DNA from: a virus
Virus record (IMG/VR): IMGVR_UViG_3300042503_001580
Coordinates: 1 to 40,620 of that record
Reading direction: 5' to 3' (one strand)
Length of the DNA stretch: 40,620 nucleotides
In this document: in pieces, positions 7,398 to 14,710 of the stretch
Layout: each line of letters opens with the position of its first letter
How positions within the stretch are numbered: position 1 is the first letter of the stretch
Translations under genes and position numbers: made by a program
The notes under the pieces: generated by a model
Database searches by the model: none
What the model was told of the DNA's origin: nothing
What the model saw: only the letters and a program-made list of their open reading frames with translations

Positions 7398-7530
7398 GGG
7401 TTGAACCGAGATTACCCTTACAACTCGGCGGAATGGGACACGAAGCTCCCTGGGTGAAAATCCCCAATTCTATCTATACGGTAGAATGAAACTACACTCC
7501 CTCATCGGCGCCGGTGAGGGTTTTATTTTT
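7396..7530 (+). ncRNA. Candidate RNA 3 with H-type pseudoknot
   Basis: The 195-nt gap after the preceding gene holds ordered pairings. AAGGGT 7396-7401 pairs with ACCCTT 7414-7419, and CCGAG 7406-7410 pairs with CTCGG 7424-7428; the two interleave as an H-type pseudoknot with loops of 4, 3 and 4 nt. Hairpins follow: GGGA 7435-7438/TCCC 7447-7450, TGGG 7451-7454/CCCA 7463-7466 and ATTCTA 7467-7472/TAGAAT 7482-7487, then a terminator. The first stem shares bases with the TAA stop of the gene before it. No promoter is seen, so it may be a 3'-UTR-derived RNA. No known family recognised. Confidence 0.55.
7499..7530 (+). terminator. Intrinsic terminator of RNA 3
   Basis: CCCTCA 7499-7504 pairs with TGAGGG 7515-7520, with GC-rich inner bases, followed by TTTTATTTTT. 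Confidence 0.85.
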
Positions 7531-7568
7531 TATAGAGTTTATATTTCAAACCTATTCAGTTATTTTGA

Positions 7569-7575
7569 TATTTAT
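7569..7575 (+). promoter_or_regulatory. RTATTTAT motif before the gene at 7593
   Basis: ATATTTAT with 17 nt to the ATG at 7593. Belongs to the long-spacer class (13-17 nt) of this motif. Confidence 0.5.
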
Positions 7576-7592
7576 ATTATAAAAGAAATTAA

Positions 7593-8930
7593 ATGAATAG
7601 AAAATTATTACCCTGGTTATTGTTATTTTGTGCGTTAGGTCTTTCGGGAACTGCGGCTTATTATAGTGTTTATGGTTTATCCATCATATTTTCAGGGGTT
7701 GCAATTCCTGTAATCATCATGGGTAGTTTTTTGGAAGTATCCAAATTATCAATTGCCACTTATCTTCATAATAGTTGGAAAAACATTTATGGATCGTTAA
7801 AGATCTATTTAACTTTTGCAATTGTAATCTTATCGATTCTAACATCTGTTGGTATATACGGACTTTTATCTACAGGATTTCAAAAAAGTATTGCAGGACT
7901 TGAGATTCAAAACAAAAAAATTGAAAACATCGAAGTAAAAAAGAAAAGGTTCGAACAAATCAAAAAAGAAACTCAAAAAGAAAAATCCGTTTTAGATAAA
8001 GACATAACAAGTCTTAGAATGGCACTTTCAACAAATACCACAACACAATCTGTTGATAGACAAACGGGAATTGTTATTACTAGAGCAAATAATCAAAATA
8101 GAAGATCTTTTGAAACCCAATTAAAAATTGCTCAACAGAATAGAGATACTTTATCAAAAAAAATAGATAACATAAATGATAGTATTACAAGTTTGGATAC
8201 AAAGATCTTGGATATGGCATCAAAAGAAATTGAGTCTGGTGAGTTAGGATCTATTAAATATTTAAGTGAGATCACAGGATGGAACATTAAAACAACTGCC
8301 AACTTTTTTATTCTAACTTTAATATTCGTATTTGACCCATTGGCAATCGCTCTTGTTATATCCACAAATCAGGCATTCATTGCTTATAGAAGAAAAAAAG
8401 AAGAGGAAGAGGAAACTAAACCGGTTATTGAAGAAATTTTTGAAGAGGATGAAATTGAAATACCTGAAAGTTATTTAACACATCATACACCCCAAGTTGA
8501 ACCCGAAGTAATTGAAACAATCGTTGAAGTAGAAAAGATCGTTGAAGTTCCCGTAGACAGAATTGTTGAGGTTCCTGTAGAGGTAATTAAAGAAGTTGAG
8601 AGAATCGTTGAGGTTCCCGTTGATAGATTGGTTGAAGTTGTTCGTGAAGTTCCCGTAGATAGAATTGTTGAGGTTATTCGTGAGGTTCCTGTTGAGGTGA
8701 TCAAAGAAGTGGAGAAGATCGTTGAGGTTCCTGTTGAAGTTGAAAAAATAATTCATGTTCCTGTTGAGGTAATCAAAGAGGTAGAAAAGATTGTTGAAGT
8801 TGAAAAAATCGTTGAGGTAATCAAAGAAGTTGAAAAGATTGTTGAGGTTCCCGTTCAAATTGAAGAACAAAAAGAGAATAGTGTTGACTCTTCTGAAGAA
8901 AATGTTAGAGTTTTATCTTATAAAAAATAA
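7593..8930 (+). CDS. Membrane protein with coiled coil and VEVP repeat tail
   Basis: 445 residues. Hydrophobic segments lie near residues 5-25, 30-50 and 70-93, then a charged coiled coil (about 95-215), a fourth membrane segment near 232-255, and a long soluble tail. From about residue 300 the tail is a degenerate repeat of the type (I/V)-V-E-V-P-V-(D/E)-x-I-K-E-V-E-K that runs nearly to the end. The topology suggests anchoring in the host inner membrane with an extended acidic stalk. No enzyme motif is present. It precedes the endolysin by 3 nt, so a link to lysis or membrane remodelling is possible but unproven. Confidence 0.8.
   Translation: MNRKLLPWLLLFCALGLSGTAAYYSVYGLSIIFSGVAIPVIIMGSFLEVSKLSIATYLHNSWKNIYGSLKIYLTFAIVILSILTSVGIYGLLSTGFQKSIAGLEIQNKKIENIEVKKKRFEQIKKETQKEKSVLDKDITSLRMALSTNTTTQSVDRQTGIVITRANNQNRRSFETQLKIAQQNRDTLSKKIDNINDSITSLDTKILDMASKEIESGELGSIKYLSEITGWNIKTTANFFILTLIFVFDPLAIALVISTNQAFIAYRRKKEEEEETKPVIEEIFEEDEIEIPESYLTHHTPQVEPEVIETIVEVEKIVEVPVDRIVEVPVEVIKEVERIVEVPVDRLVEVVREVPVDRIVEVIREVPVEVIKEVEKIVEVPVEVEKIIHVPVEVIKEVEKIVEVEKIVEVIKEVEKIVEVPVQIEEQKENSVDSSEENVRVLSYKK
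8519..8860 (+). repeat. Degenerate VEVPV-coding repeats
   Basis: About 340 bp of imperfect repeats of the type GTTGAGGTTCCYGTWGA, alternating with AAAGAAGTTGARAAGAT. They encode alternating V-E-V-P-V and K-E-V-E-K-I blocks with varied order, which suggests expansion and contraction by slippage or recombination. Confidence 0.85.
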
Positions 8931-8933
8931 AAT

Positions 8934-9527
8934 ATGGATATTATTGAATCAAAATTTGATGTTGACTATTCACACGTAGATAAAAAAACACAAATAATTT
9001 TGATTCATACCTCAAGACCATTGATTGATTTCATGGTGTCATTAAAACATCGTTTTTTAGGTAAACCACCAAGATTACCACATTATTTAATATCAAGAGA
9101 TGGGAAAATACTTCAAACTCTTGATGACAACATGGATAGTAATTATTTCAATAGTGTCACAATTAACTACAAATCTATTGTCATTAGTTTAGAAAATTTA
9201 GGTTGGTTAGAAAAAGTTCCTCTAAGAAAGTATCACATTAATTGGATTGGCAATATTTATAAAGACAAAGTGGTGGAGAAAAAGTGGAGGGATAATTATT
9301 TTTGGCAACCTTATACTGAAGTTCAATATGAAAAAACTGCAGAACTTTGTAGAGAATTGTCAAAAAAACATAACATAAATTTAAATTTTGTTGGACATAA
9401 TACAAAAATAAAAGGGATTGAAACTTTTATGGGTATTATAACAAGAGCAAATTTTGATTCAAATGTTACGGATTTAAGTCCGGCATTTGACTTTGAAAAG
9501 TTTAATAAATTATTGAAAAATGAATAA
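8934..9527 (+). CDS. N-acetylmuramoyl-L-alanine amidase (endolysin)
   Basis: 197 residues matching the amidase_2/PGRP fold. IILIHTSRP contains the first zinc ligand H25, then PHYLISRDGKI (residues 49-59), VGHNTKIKG with H155, and a late acidic residue D180 in the T-D-L-S-P-A-F-D segment typical of Bacteroidetes phage amidases. It should cleave the bond between MurNAc and the stem peptide at the end of infection. No signal peptide is visible, so it would need a holin or another route across the membrane. Two small membrane/coiled-coil genes shortly downstream could be the rest of a lysis cassette. It overlaps the next gene by 8 nt. Confidence 0.85.
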   Translation: MDIIESKFDVDYSHVDKKTQIILIHTSRPLIDFMVSLKHRFLGKPPRLPHYLISRDGKILQTLDDNMDSNYFNSVTINYKSIVISLENLGWLEKVPLRKYHINWIGNIYKDKVVEKKWRDNYFWQPYTEVQYEKTAELCRELSKKHNINLNFVGHNTKIKGIETFMGIITRANFDSNVTDLSPAFDFEKFNKLLKNE

Positions 9528-10113
9528 CTACGAAGAAATAAAAAATTTAATTGAAGCATCAAGAAGGGCTCTTTCTAAAAATATTAATGAAAGTTCAAAA
9601 AAACAAATCAGAAAACAATATGGTTTATTAATTGAACAAAAAGAAGAAGAAGAAGAAGTTGATTTTGAGATTGACGCTGAAGAAACTTTTGATGATAAAA
9701 AACCAAAAAAAGATTCTGATGAAATCGGAAAACCAAAAGACAAACAAAAAACATATAAAATTCAAGGTAATTTGTTGGTTTTAAACGGTAAAACAGAGGC
9801 TGACATTCAATTAACAACAGATGAGAAAAATGCGTTTGTTGAAACCGTTGATGAATTTAGAACTGAAGTCGCTGAATTGGCGGAGTTTGATAAGTTAAAA
9901 GTTTACCATGATAATGTTGAATGGTCAGGTAAAATTTTGGAGTTAGATTTGGAGTTTTTCTACACTATTAAAGAACCAAATGGAATCTATATCAATGGTG
10001 AAATGATGAAATTGGATGAGAAATATTTGGAGATGATTCCCAAGATTCAATCATTCTACGAAAAATTTAAAAATAAATGGAGTAAAATTGTCTCATCAAG
10101 ACTTGAAGATTAA
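9520..10113 (+). CDS. Probable virion-associated protein with tag-like N-terminus
   Basis: 197 residues beginning MNNYEEIKNLIE|ASRRALSKNI, a short amphipathic leader ending in L-I-E|A, the form of a T4-type prohead protease site. A second candidate site, L-L-I-E|Q, is near residue 39. A low-complexity acidic/lysine linker (about 40-75) follows, then a folded-looking domain of about 110 residues with no recognised family. It overlaps the endolysin gene and abuts the next gene. Packaging into the head is an inference from the leader. Confidence 0.7.
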   Translation: MNNYEEIKNLIEASRRALSKNINESSKKQIRKQYGLLIEQKEEEEEVDFEIDAEETFDDKKPKKDSDEIGKPKDKQKTYKIQGNLLVLNGKTEADIQLTTDEKNAFVETVDEFRTEVAELAEFDKLKVYHDNVEWSGKILELDLEFFYTIKEPNGIYINGEMMKLDEKYLEMIPKIQSFYEKFKNKWSKIVSSRLED

Positions 10114-10466
10114 TGAAGGACTTTTTTGTATATAATTGGAAAACAATCACTCTTACAATATTGGGGGTGATTTTTGTGTATTTATTAGTTCGAGTTTTTA
10201 CACCAACACCAGATCATAGTGAATTGAATAAATATAAGTTGGAACAAATTGATCAAAAGGTTAAGGATATTGAAAAACTTCAAAAGGATATTAAAGATTC
10301 TATAAAATTATATAGATCACAAATTAAAGATATTGATACAAAAATTACTAAAATTAAATTACAACGAAACGAAATTAATAATTACTATACTATCAAGGAA
10401 GACGAAATTAAAAGTGCGGACAAGAAAAAAATCGATAGTTTGTTTAAAAAAAGATATAACTTTTAA
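10113..10466 (+). CDS. Membrane-anchored coiled-coil protein, possible inner-membrane spanin
   Basis: 117 residues: a short N-terminal segment, one membrane helix at about 11-29 (TLTILGVIFVYLLVRVF), then a coiled coil to the end. This is the layout of inner-membrane spanin (Rz-like) proteins, which link inner and outer membranes during lysis. It starts in the stop of the previous gene and lies 0.6 kb after the amidase. Spanins have little sequence conservation, so this rests on topology and position only; a structural role is the alternative. Confidence 0.55.
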   Translation: MKDFFVYNWKTITLTILGVIFVYLLVRVFTPTPDHSELNKYKLEQIDQKVKDIEKLQKDIKDSIKLYRSQIKDIDTKITKIKLQRNEINNYYTIKEDEIKSADKKKIDSLFKKRYNF

Positions 10467-10467
10467 T

Positions 10468-10881
10468 ATGAAAAAAAATATATTACTTATCATTTTCACT
10501 TTTTTGTGTTTAGGGTTTCTTTCACAAAAGAATAACTCTGACACTTCTCAAATGTGTATTCCTTATCCTGTGGCAAAACAAATACTATTAGATTTAAATA
10601 ACTACGATAAGTTGCAAGAGGTTGTAAAAACTTATAAAGAGGAGATTTATGAACTCAACAAAAAAACACAAATTCTACAAAAAGAAAACGATTCGTGGGA
10701 AAAAGAAGATAGTCTTAATAGAGAAATAATTAGTGAAAAAAACAAAGCAATTGAAATCATCAAAGAAGAGAATAAAGGTCTTAGAGAAGAAAATAAAAGA
10801 ATCAAAACTAAAAATACTTTATATAATATAATCTCTGCGGTAATCATAGCACCATTAACCTACATAGCACTTTTAAAATAA
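10468..10881 (+). CDS. Exported coiled-coil protein, possible Rz-like lysis partner
   Basis: I chose ATG 10468: the frame is open 135 nt further upstream, but that part lies over the preceding gene, and 10468 opens a clear signal-like segment (MKKNILLIIFTFLCLGFLSQ). The 137 residues continue with a conserved-looking C-I-P-Y-P-V-A-K-Q-I motif, a coiled coil rich in E/K/N, and a hydrophobic C-terminal segment. With the preceding single-pass coiled-coil protein and the amidase this may form the lysis cassette. A canonical lipobox is not evident. Function is inferred. Confidence 0.6.
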   Translation: MKKNILLIIFTFLCLGFLSQKNNSDTSQMCIPYPVAKQILLDLNNYDKLQEVVKTYKEEIYELNKKTQILQKENDSWEKEDSLNREIISEKNKAIEIIKEENKGLREENKRIKTKNTLYNIISAVIIAPLTYIALLK

Positions 10882-11126
10882 TGGCACTGACACAAACAGA
10901 TAAGAATGAAATTGAAGTGATGATCAGAAAAGAAATAAAAAGTTTTCTTGACTCCAACACGTCTAAACAATTTGAAGATAAACTAATGGATAAAATATCC
11001 ACAGAACTTCAAAGAGGAAAATATAAAAATCACGTAAAAGACATTGTCATAAAATCTTTTCAAGAATACTTTAACATGATGTATCATCAAAAAGGATATT
11101 GGGAGTCTAAATTTAGAAACATGTAA
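10881..11126 (+). CDS. Small helical protein of unknown function
   Basis: 81 residues, highly charged and helical (MALTQTDKNEIEVMIRKEIKSF...), ending in an aromatic segment Y-F-N-M-M-Y-H-Q-K-G-Y-W. It shares one base with the stops and starts on both sides, so it is part of a tightly packed operon with 10468 and 11126. No family is recognised; the type is common in phage structural operons. Confidence 0.7.
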   Translation: MALTQTDKNEIEVMIRKEIKSFLDSNTSKQFEDKLMDKISTELQRGKYKNHVKDIVIKSFQEYFNMMYHQKGYWESKFRNM

Positions 11127-11869
11127 TGGAAGATATAATACAAAAACTTCAGTCAGGTTTGGTTAGTGGTGGTGTTAGGCCGAAACAAAGATACGAAATC
11201 AATAAACTGATTGATGCTGAAATGAAAGAAGGTAAAAACAAAAAAAGAGATTATTTAAGTTTTTTAAAAGACGAAGACGATCTTCTTCAGATTTATAACT
11301 TGATAAAAAATAAAAAATTATCAAATAACCAAATCAGAAAAAAAATTAAAGAGTTTTTAAATGACCCTGAAGACTTGAATGATTTTTTAAAATCAATTTT
11401 ATCTGAAAAAGGAAAAAAAGAAGAAAACACTGAAGCTACAGGTGCAGGATCTGCGGGTGGATATTCTATGCCATTATTCTCAACAACAAAGGGTGATATT
11501 ACAAAAAATGTAAAAACAGTAAGAGAAAGTTTAGATGTGGAAGATTCTGAATTGAAAAAAACTGAAACTAAAGAAGCCACGACATCGGCGTCTTCAGGAC
11601 AATATTCACAACCCGCAATTTGGGCAAAATCACTAAAGAAAAAAGATTTTGCTGGTTATAAAAAACCACTATACAAAGGAGGAAAATTTGTTCAAGTAAA
11701 AAAGAAATGTAAAACGTTCCCGTATTGTAATCAAGGTGATATTGGATCTTTAAACATTTTTGAAAATGAATCAGTAAAAAGTGCGGTTGACAGTGTCTCG
11801 AAAAACTATGGGTTGGATAAGAACTACATTTTCGAATTACTTTATCAAGAAATGACTAAAACAAAATAA
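11126..11869 (+). CDS. Protein with two EAT-x-S-G-Y-P repeats, probable virion or scaffold protein
   Basis: 247 residues. A helical N-terminal half (to about 95) is followed by two copies of the motif E-A-T-x-x-x-S-x-G-x-Y-x-x-P, at about 104 (EATGAGSAGGYSMP) and about 150 (EATTSASSGQYSQP), separated by a charged linker. After the second copy comes a basic segment with K-K-C-K-T-F-P-Y-C-N-Q-G-D-I. The repeats recall linker modules seen in proteins of large marine phages (recalled, not searched). Position between the lysis cassette and a tagged protein suggests a head or core protein. Not certain. Confidence 0.7.
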   Translation: MEDIIQKLQSGLVSGGVRPKQRYEINKLIDAEMKEGKNKKRDYLSFLKDEDDLLQIYNLIKNKKLSNNQIRKKIKEFLNDPEDLNDFLKSILSEKGKKEENTEATGAGSAGGYSMPLFSTTKGDITKNVKTVRESLDVEDSELKKTETKEATTSASSGQYSQPAIWAKSLKKKDFAGYKKPLYKGGKFVQVKKKCKTFPYCNQGDIGSLNIFENESVKSAVDSVSKNYGLDKNYIFELLYQEMTKTK

Positions 11870-11874
11870 TAAGA

Positions 11875-11881
11875 TATTTAT
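11875..11881 (+). promoter_or_regulatory. RTATTTAT motif before the gene at 11897
   Basis: ATATTTAT with 15 nt to the ATG at 11897, in the 27-nt gap after the previous stop. Confidence 0.5.
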
Positions 11882-11896
11882 AAAATAAAAAGAAAA

Positions 11897-13333
11897 ATGA
11901 ATCAAAAACAATATATCCGATCAAGATTTGAAAAAATACTTAAAGAAAGTATTCACGAAAAAGCAGAATCTATTATGAATAGATTGAACCTTAAAAAGGA
12001 AACAGATTTGTATGACACAAACGAGTTTGATTATGTTCAAGAGGGTGAAACATGTGAACAATGCGGTTCATCAGAAGTGACAGAAAAAGAGTGTATGGAA
12101 TGTGGTTGGAAGGGTTCATCTGAAGTTATGGAATTTGAAGATGATATTGACTATGGTAATACTAAATATGGTTTAGGTGATGATGACGATGAAGAATTCG
12201 TAAATTATGATGATATTAATTATGACGATGAAGAAGAATATTATCCTGAACTAAGAATGCCTCGTGACATGCCATCATACAAAACTAAATATAGACATAG
12301 TGATGATGAAGAAGAAATAACAGAAAAACTTCATGGTAAACAACGTAAATTAGACAAAAACAAAAATAATAGGATTGACTCCGAAGATTTCAAAATGTTA
12401 AGAAAACAACAAGATGAAACAGAACAACTTTATGAAGTAGAGTTTGAAAAAGAAGTAGGAGAAGGTGAAACTGATGAAAGTAAAGAATTCGCCTATGCCG
12501 CTATGATGGCTAAAAAGAAAGGTAAAAAAACTTTTGAGTTGGATGGGGAAACATTTGACGTTAAAGAATCTTACATGAGAAAAAAATCAAAAGTTAATGA
12601 AAGTATTCTATTTACTGAAACAGACTTAATCGATTTTATCGAAAAAATCGTAAACGAAGATAAAAAATTCAGAAAATCAGAACCTAAAGGTTTTAGAGAG
12701 TATGAAAGAGTTCACAAAGCAGACAAGAAAGAAAATGAAAATTATTTGAAAAGTGTTGCTAAAAAAATGACTGATTATTTGAAAGGTATGAACGACGAAA
12801 GTTCAAAATATGAGATGAAAGAAACTCAAAAATTCCCAACTGAAAATGGTGGATTAAAAAAGGGTAATAGAAAAAAATACACACCATCGGATGCAGTCGA
12901 TGAATACATTGATGCTTTTTCATATCCAGGTCAAACTAATTTAGTTTATGATGAAATAAAACCTAATGAGGAGTGGATAGAAGATTTATTAAAAGGATCT
13001 TCAAGAACAGGAAACGCTCAAGTTGACAAAGATGGAAATGCTTTAGGTAATGTAGTTCCAAGTAAAACAGGAGAAAAGTTCTTTAAAAATTATAAAGACA
13101 ATCTCTATGGTCAAGAACAACAAGAAGCATCTTATAAAAGACAACCACAACCTGTAGACCAAGCTGGCGAACACACTGAAAGAGGATCTTTAAAATCAAG
13201 AAAAGGAAAAAAGACTTCACAATCAGTTCTAAATAAGTTAGAAGAAAATGTAAATGAGAAAGAAAGTAAAAAGTTGAACGAAGAGTTTGATAGAATTCAA
13301 GATTTAATGGGATACAATAGAAAAACTCAATAA
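11897..13333 (+). CDS. Tagged protein with zinc ribbon and EF-hand-like loop
   Basis: 478 residues. The leader MNQKQYIRSRFEKILKE|S fits the L-x-E|S cleavage pattern. A zinc ribbon follows (C53, C56, C66, C69 as CEQC...CMEC). An acidic stretch contains E-E-F-V-N-Y-D-D-I-N-Y-D-D-E-E-E, shared almost exactly with the protein at 22044. Residues 153-165 (DKNKNNRIDSEDF) form a calcium-binding EF-hand/dockerin-like loop. Then comes a short A-A-M-M-A-K-K-K-G-K-K-T-F-E-L-D-G domain near 205 and a long lysine/glutamate-rich tail. It looks like a head-core or internal protein assembled from small modules; its function is not known. Confidence 0.75.
   Translation: MNQKQYIRSRFEKILKESIHEKAESIMNRLNLKKETDLYDTNEFDYVQEGETCEQCGSSEVTEKECMECGWKGSSEVMEFEDDIDYGNTKYGLGDDDDEEFVNYDDINYDDEEEYYPELRMPRDMPSYKTKYRHSDDEEEITEKLHGKQRKLDKNKNNRIDSEDFKMLRKQQDETEQLYEVEFEKEVGEGETDESKEFAYAAMMAKKKGKKTFELDGETFDVKESYMRKKSKVNESILFTETDLIDFIEKIVNEDKKFRKSEPKGFREYERVHKADKKENENYLKSVAKKMTDYLKGMNDESSKYEMKETQKFPTENGGLKKGNRKKYTPSDAVDEYIDAFSYPGQTNLVYDEIKPNEEWIEDLLKGSSRTGNAQVDKDGNALGNVVPSKTGEKFFKNYKDNLYGQEQQEASYKRQPQPVDQAGEHTERGSLKSRKGKKTSQSVLNKLEENVNEKESKKLNEEFDRIQDLMGYNRKTQ
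12191..12239 (+). repeat. 49-bp segment shared with 22143-22191
   Basis: 47 of 49 bases are identical to 22143-22191, both coding for E-E-F-V-N-Y-D-D-I-N-Y-D-D-E-E-E. Both differences are synonymous, consistent with a recent exchange or purifying selection. Confidence 0.9.
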
Positions 13334-13358
13334 TTTACAATAAAATACCTTAACCTAT

Positions 13359-13390
13359 ATTATCCATAGTTAGTAATGACTATGGATAAT
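13359..13390 (+). promoter_or_regulatory. 12-bp perfect hairpin over a start codon
   Basis: ATTATCCATAGT (13359-13370) and ACTATGGATAAT (13379-13390) are perfect inverted repeats around an 8-base loop TAGTAATG. The first ATG of the following gene (13376) is in the loop and the second (13382) in the right arm. In RNA this would hide the start region; in DNA it would be a 32-bp operator-like site. Confidence 0.75.
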
Positions 13391-13849
13391 TTTTTTAACT
13401 ATATCACCAAAAATTTAAATCCTGAAGACGTTGATACGTGGTTTAGGGCTAATAATATAATTTCTGAAAAAATGGAGTTGTATTATGATTTTTCCTATAG
13501 TCTACATCTACTAATTAAAAGCACATATTTAGGGTCAAAAAATGAAAAAAATGAAACCTTAGTTAAAATGACTAATGAGGATGATATTAATCATTTTGAT
13601 TGGTGTTGGAAAAAAACAGTAGAGAACTTTAAAAAAGAAAGTATTATCTTCAGAATGGATGGAGATCATTACAAATACTTTTTTACTTTATTTGATGAAA
13701 TATTCTATAAACAAGAAAAGGAACAAATTAGAGAATCAATAGACGTTTTTTTTAACGACTTGTTTAACAAAGACAAACCATTTACACAAGTTGATTTAGA
13801 CCTTATTTATAACATATATAAATCTTTGGATAATAATCTTATTATCTAA
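13376..13849 (+). CDS. Hypothetical protein controlled by a start-codon hairpin
   Basis: 157 residues, acidic and aromatic-rich (for example NHFDWCWKKTVENF and HYKYFFTLFDEIFY). Probably all helical; no family recognised. The start could be 13376 (MTMDNFF) or 13382 (MDNFF). Both ATGs fall inside a perfect 12-bp inverted repeat, so translation or transcription of this gene is probably controlled. No leader tag and no RTATTTAT motif, unlike its neighbours upstream. Confidence 0.65.
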   Translation: MTMDNFFNYITKNLNPEDVDTWFRANNIISEKMELYYDFSYSLHLLIKSTYLGSKNEKNETLVKMTNEDDINHFDWCWKKTVENFKKESIIFRMDGDHYKYFFTLFDEIFYKQEKEQIRESIDVFFNDLFNKDKPFTQVDLDLIYNIYKSLDNNLII

Positions 13850-13890
13850 ACTTTACTAATATAATATTGAATAGTATTATTTAGTGAAAT

Positions 13891-13901
13891 AAACTATAAT
13901 T
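13891..13901 (+). promoter_or_regulatory. AAACTATAATT element before the H1-like gene
   Basis: The 11-mer AAACTATAATT lies 11 nt before the ATG at 13913. The same 11-mer lies 5 nt before the Dam-like gene at 16916. It contains TATAAT, which may be a -10 element of another promoter class. Confidence 0.35.
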
Positions 13902-13912
13902 TTTAATAACAA

Positions 13913-14083
13913 ATGGAAACATTAGAGAAAATTAAAGAGCTTACTGAACAATTGAGCTTAGATGTAACAAAGTTTTATTCTGGAAACAAAAGTGCCGGAA
14001 CAAGAGCAAGAAAATCATCTCAAGATCTTAAAACTCTTTTACAACAATTAAGAAGCGAAATTCTTGAAGAAAGAAAAAAATGA
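13913..14083 (+). CDS. Histone H1-like (Hc1-type) DNA-binding protein
   Basis: An ATG at 13913 opens a 56-residue frame, METLEKIKELTEQLSLDVTK followed by F-Y-S-G-N-K-S-A-G-T-R-A-R-K. Amphipathic helix, F-Y-x-x-N-K-x-A-G-T-R-x-R-K and a final lysine-rich helix are the layout of the small Bacteroidetes/Chlamydia histone H1-like proteins (Hc1 family). Such proteins bind and compact DNA. In a phage it could condense phage DNA or displace host nucleoid proteins. It overlaps the next gene by four bases. Family recognition is from memory of the consensus. Confidence 0.75.
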   Translation: METLEKIKELTEQLSLDVTKFYSGNKSAGTRARKSSQDLKTLLQQLRSEILEERKK

Positions 14084-14280
14084 TTATGATTAGTTTGGAT
14101 ATTTTTTCCCTTTTTATTTTTATCCTTTCAACACTTTATGTGATGAACGGAATTTTTAGAATTATTAAAAACATTTTAAGTCAGAACCCTTCTGAAATGA
14201 GATACTCAATTTGGGAAAAAATATCCAACTATTTTTTCATCACTTATCTAATAACCTATATTTTAACAAAATATCTATAA
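14080..14280 (+). CDS. Small two-helix membrane protein
   Basis: 66 residues with hydrophobic segments at about 3-22 and 48-64 separated by a basic/polar loop. It is co-translated with the H1-like gene (ATGA overlap). No family recognised. A holin-like role is possible on size and topology, but it is 4.5 kb from the endolysin and nothing else supports it. Confidence 0.6.
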   Translation: MIMISLDIFSLFIFILSTLYVMNGIFRIIKNILSQNPSEMRYSIWEKISNYFFITYLITYILTKYL

Positions 14281-14281
14281 T

Positions 14282-14710
14282 ATGTATAACGAACTCAAAG
14301 ATATATTCGAATATTTAGTTTCAGTTAGAAAACTAAAAAATTATTTAACTGTAGACATTGAATTTCCTAATCATTGGAAAATCCCAAAAAAATATGTTCA
14401 AGAAGACAAAATAATTGAAAATCAAAAAGTGAATGAAAACAAAAGATTTTTTTCATTTGTTAGTGAGTTTAATGAAAATGTTTTAAACAAAACCGTTGAA
14501 AACATTAAAAATATTATAGCATATAATAAAGAAATTGAAATGAAAGAAAGTTTATTAAAACAAAAAATTGATGAACTTAAAAAGATTTTTGAAAAGGAAA
14601 AGTTAGAAAGTTTACAATTATTAAAATTTGATATTTTTGAAGAAAAATTAGACGATGGAGAAGAAATTATTGACACGAGAAGAGCAAGCGGTGGGTTGGT
14701 TGAAGAGTGA
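14282..14710 (+). CDS. Hypothetical coiled-coil protein
   Basis: 142 residues, lysine/glutamate-rich. A predicted coiled coil covers about residues 60-125; the N-terminal 40 residues (YLTVDIEFPNHWKIPKKYV) may form a small folded region. It starts 1 nt after the membrane protein and overlaps the next gene by 56 nt. No recognised family. Confidence 0.65.
   Translation: MYNELKDIFEYLVSVRKLKNYLTVDIEFPNHWKIPKKYVQEDKIIENQKVNENKRFFSFVSEFNENVLNKTVENIKNIIAYNKEIEMKESLLKQKIDELKKIFEKEKLESLQLLKFDIFEEKLDDGEEIIDTRRASGGLVEE

Noticed and set aside
8475-8870. Minus-strand frames of 131 and 73 codons with N/F/Y and T/S repeats
   Set aside because: They are antisense to the VEVPV repeat region of the membrane protein; the repeats keep all frames open and the compositions are not protein-like.
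10333-10467. Upstream extension of the 10468 gene by 45 codons
   Set aside because: It overlaps the preceding coiled-coil gene completely and would bury a good signal-like N-terminus.
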